The notes beneath the pieces are model-generated. The model was not told where the DNA came from, searched no databases, and saw only the letters and a program-made list of their open reading frames with translations. A program made the position numbers and the translations under genes. From contig DAOVUO010000126.1 of the NCBI GenBank assembly GCA_030632545.1, forward strand, positions 1-7,023: a DNA stretch of 7,023 nucleotides. The letters are read 5' to 3'. How positions within the stretch are numbered: position 1 is the first letter of the stretch; every line of letters begins with the position of its first letter. Positions 6,801 to 7,023 of this stretch are shown piece by piece. The DNA comes from Bacteroidales bacterium. Lineage in GTDB: Bacteria > Bacteroidota > Bacteroidia > Bacteroidales > DYOH01.

Positions 6801-7023
6801 GTTTAATTGGAACAAATTAAATTCTTCGTATTCAGTCGCATTATCTACATAAAACCGCAGACTTTGAAAGTTTGAAGTTATCACATATTTACAATCGGGC
6901 TGGTTGTTTTTATATCCAAATGCCTGTTCTTTTATGCTTTCAAGGTTTTTTGTTTTTGTTGATTTTAGCTCAATTACTCCAATTGCTTTTCCGTCTCTTA
7001 TAATTGCACCGTCTGCTTTTCTT
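3849..7023 (-). CDS. Type IIG (Eco57I-like) restriction endonuclease / adenine methyltransferase, N-terminus cut by window edge
   Basis: A single-chain enzyme expected to methylate adenine in a specific DNA site with AdoMet and to cut unmodified DNA. The frame is open to the right edge, with 1057 visible codons and a TAG stop. Counting from the edge, residues 1-46 carry a PD-(D/E)xK core: ADG (D4), VIELK (E18, K20) and EQAFGY (Q33). The following positions are counted from the internal GTG at 6884. A helical region holds FFAEDRGLIP (109-118) and GIFYTP (247-252). The methyltransferase has motif I DPACGSGAF (326-334), GVDINEESVEIAKLSLWL (379-396) and motif IV NPPY (514-517). A lysine/glutamate-rich helical insert lies at about 455-497. 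A TaqI-like specificity domain spans about 675-885 (KPHLRGGDIGRF, WLIFPY, KLLETFPIP), followed by a helical tail. The GTG is an unlikely start because the nuclease core lies upstream in frame. No frameshift or missing catalytic motif is visible. PglX of BREX is the main alternative; the ELK nuclease core and the lack of BREX neighbours argue against it. The target site cannot be read from the sequence. Confidence 0.9.
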   Translation of the reverse strand, partial: RKADGAIIRDGKAIGVIELKSTKTKNLESIKEQAFGYKNNQPDCKYVITSNFQSLRFYVDNATEYEEFNLFQLNKEQFKLLYLLLSKESIFSDLPEKLKQETKFHENDISAKLYEDYKHFKYKIFENLVKNNPEYDKLSLFKKSQKLLDRFLFIFFAEDRGLIPPNAVSKIVEQWKNFIEEDEYFTLYSRFQKLFSHLDKGHQYKKWGEIPAYNGGLFRNDEILDNSDVKIDDDILEKDSLKLSKYDFNTEVDVNILGHIFEHSLNEIEEITAELSATTEHATLAISKRKKDGIFYTPKYITKYIVENSVGTLCNEKKIELNLNNLSIDGTHYKIINVGKKSEKRIFKENGKKLFNTLNNYKDWLISLKILDPACGSGAFLNQTLDFLINEHKQIDNLIAELEGKSEALRLHDTDKAILENNIYGVDINEESVEIAKLSLWLRTAQRGRALSDLSGNIKCGNSLINDPNVAGDKAFDWHKEFPHVFNPEIKDKVYQSFPETKPDYVKLIKEKSKEAIELSKKAVEISKQVYEYAEKIQKVTEPNNVYGINKGGFDVVLGNPPYVRLQSIKANYEKESYFYENNYKSATSNYDIYALFIEKSFQLINNSGKVDFILPHKFLISEFGKGIRGYLSENKAVEQLVHFGSEMVFADASTYTCILTLSKNNKKLYFQHISPLKLSDSFSFEEILTEKLCEKQWVLTDKKTTRVLEKLKQQKYTLKNIFNRFVQGIITGKDAVFCIKGSLKGNYLELVDNKGNTHFIENQIIKPHLRGGDIGRFKSLNNKEWLIFPYKLENDKAILYTESEMKSNFPNTWKYLQCFEDILRDREHKKFNNENWHQYSRNQAITTMCQTKIISPEICFGGSMTIDENNFYHNSKCHTLLLAENSNYSLKSILPILNSKIFWFFASNTGNVLRGGYVGIKRKLLETFPIPQAPQNQQPFVEKADLMLLLNKKMQIKAETFIKRVKANLEIDKITNKLQNFHDFDFKSFVLELKKQKVKLNLNQQVAWESYFDNYKTEINNIQNQIHQTDKEIDKMVYKLYELTDEEIIIVENSVN

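Noticed and set aside
6882..6884. GTG as the start of the restriction enzyme
   Set aside because: The upstream frame encodes a conserved nuclease core and there is no stop before the window edge.
3849..7023. BREX PglX or type I HsdM methyltransferase
   Set aside because: The N-terminal ELK nuclease core in the same chain, and the absence in view of HsdS, HsdR or other BREX genes, favour type IIG; genes to the right of the window remain unseen.

Overview
The window is AT-rich and reads as a chromosomal fragment of a Bacteroidota (Bacteroidetes) bacterium. The support is two lipoproteins with Bacteroidota-style signal peptides (one with an acidic C-E-D-E start after the cysteine), a PKD-domain surface lipoprotein, no clear Shine-Dalgarno sequences, and a TTG / TAnnTTT-like promoter. 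All four genes that can be supported lie on the minus strand, so transcription runs from the right edge to the left. No tRNA, rRNA, CRISPR array, transposase or integrase was seen.

From right to left in transcription order: (1) 7023-3849, a large single-chain restriction-modification protein of the type IIG / Eco57I kind. Its 5' end lies outside the window. The reading frame stays open to the edge, and the last 46 codons before it hold a recognisable PD-(D/E)xK nuclease core, so the GTG at 6884 is not the true start. (2) 3807-2470, a lipoprotein of the imidazolonepropionase-like amidohydrolase family in which most of the expected metal ligands are missing. (3) 2468-1314, a threonine-aldolase-like PLP enzyme with a twin-arginine signal peptide, starting one base after the stop of gene 2. 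(4) After a 233-bp spacer with inverted repeats and a candidate promoter, 1080-310, a small PKD-domain lipoprotein with its own strong intrinsic terminator at 233-266. The remaining 1-232 holds no gene I can support, only small inverted repeats.

The amidohydrolase-like lipoprotein and the Tat-dependent aldolase-like protein are almost certainly one transcriptional unit (TAA-A-ATG junction), and both are predicted to work outside the cytoplasm. The restriction gene lies only 41 bp upstream on the same strand and may share the transcript, but nothing links it to them by function. The PKD lipoprotein looks independently transcribed. The most interesting part is this envelope-directed pair: a probable pseudo-amidohydrolase with an exported, diverged PLP enzyme. 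No previously described system is recognised for it, and its substrate is unknown.
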